Shown in pieces: positions 23,614 through 23,735 of a DNA stretch of 23,735 nucleotides. Source of the DNA: Methylomonas sp. (GTDB taxonomy: Bacteria > Pseudomonadota > Gammaproteobacteria > Methylococcales > Methylomonadaceae); contig JALSIU010000109.1 of the NCBI GenBank assembly GCA_026989715.1, positions 1 to 23,735 on the forward strand. The letters are read 5' to 3'. A program made the position numbers and the translations under genes. Positions within the stretch are counted from its first letter, which is position 1. Every line of letters begins with the position of its first letter. Under the pieces are notes generated by a model. It saw only the letters and a list, made by a program, of their open reading frames with translations. It searched no databases and was not told the DNA's origin.

Positions 23614-23735
23614 GTGCATTTACCCGTATTATATAAAGAAGCATTGCAGGCATTATCCATAAACGCAGAGGGTATTTATATCGACTGTACGTTTGGACGC
23701 GGTGGCCATAGTGCCGGCATTTTGCGGCAGCTAGG
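23614..23735 (+). CDS. rsmH: 16S rRNA m4C1402 methyltransferase RsmH (5' part)
   Basis: Only the first 40 codons are in the window, running off the end. The reading frame gives an HLPVLYKEALQAL opening and the SAM-binding motif IDCTFGRGGHSAGIL, diagnostic of RsmH (MraW), which methylates N4 of C1402 in 16S rRNA. The start is GTG at 23614: an in-frame TGA stands just before it (23611), the ATG at 23610 is out of frame and stops within eight codons, and AGGA (23603-23606) lies seven bases upstream. It is cotranscribed with mraZ. Confidence 0.93.
   Translation, partial: MHLPVLYKEALQALSINAEGIYIDCTFGRGGHSAGILRQL

Noticed and set aside
23610..23636. ATG at 23610 as a gene start after mraZ
   Set aside because: This frame stops after eight codons; the RsmH frame begins at the GTG four bases further on.

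Overview
The window is chromosomal DNA from a Gram-negative gammaproteobacterium with a fairly AT-rich genome. The evidence is the conserved order kdsD-kdsC-lptC-lptA-lptB-rpoN-hpf-rapZ (KDO synthesis, LPS export, sigma-54) and an mraZ-rsmH start of a division/cell-wall cluster. The mix of a phosphoketolase, a stand-alone CopZ-type Fe-S protein, an HvfA-type copper-peptide precursor, MgtE and c-di-GMP enzymes would fit a low-GC methanotroph or related environmental gammaproteobacterium. That placement is inference: no methane oxidation gene or rRNA is in the window.

Layout. (1) 29-2477: a minus-strand CoA-disulfide-reductase/rhodanese fusion gene diverges from a small cysteine-rich CopZ N-domain-like gene, across a 313-base regulatory region with a candidate long-spacer (MerR-type) promoter. 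(2) 2618-11092: two c-di-GMP turnover genes flank a two-gene msrB-apeB operon. The first is a 1565-residue NCS1-permease/Cys-cluster/PAS/GAF/PAS/GGDEF/EAL fusion, the second a 615-residue GAF/GGDEF/EAL protein. (3) 11266-13638: a free-standing xylulose-5-P/fructose-6-P phosphoketolase gene with a long hairpin behind it. (4) 13797-19965: a tightly packed run yrbG-kdsD-kdsC-lptC-lptA-lptB-rpoN-hpf, ending at a strong terminator. It supplies KDO, builds the LPS transport machine and encodes sigma-54. (5) 20051-22704: rapZ, mgtE and an HvfA-like RiPP metallophore precursor. ptsN and npr, usually linked to rapZ, are absent. (6) 22705-23735: a run of four inverted repeats ending in a strong terminator, an AT-rich spacer, a near-consensus promoter with 10-bp-spaced MraZ boxes, mraZ (GTG start) and the first 40 codons of rsmH (GTG start).

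The most noteworthy items are the transporter-coupled GGDEF-EAL protein, the HvfA-like precursor with no modification genes beside it, the hairpin cluster after it, and the loss of ptsN at a point now occupied by a terminator. I saw no tRNA, rRNA, CRISPR array, insertion sequence or prophage gene.
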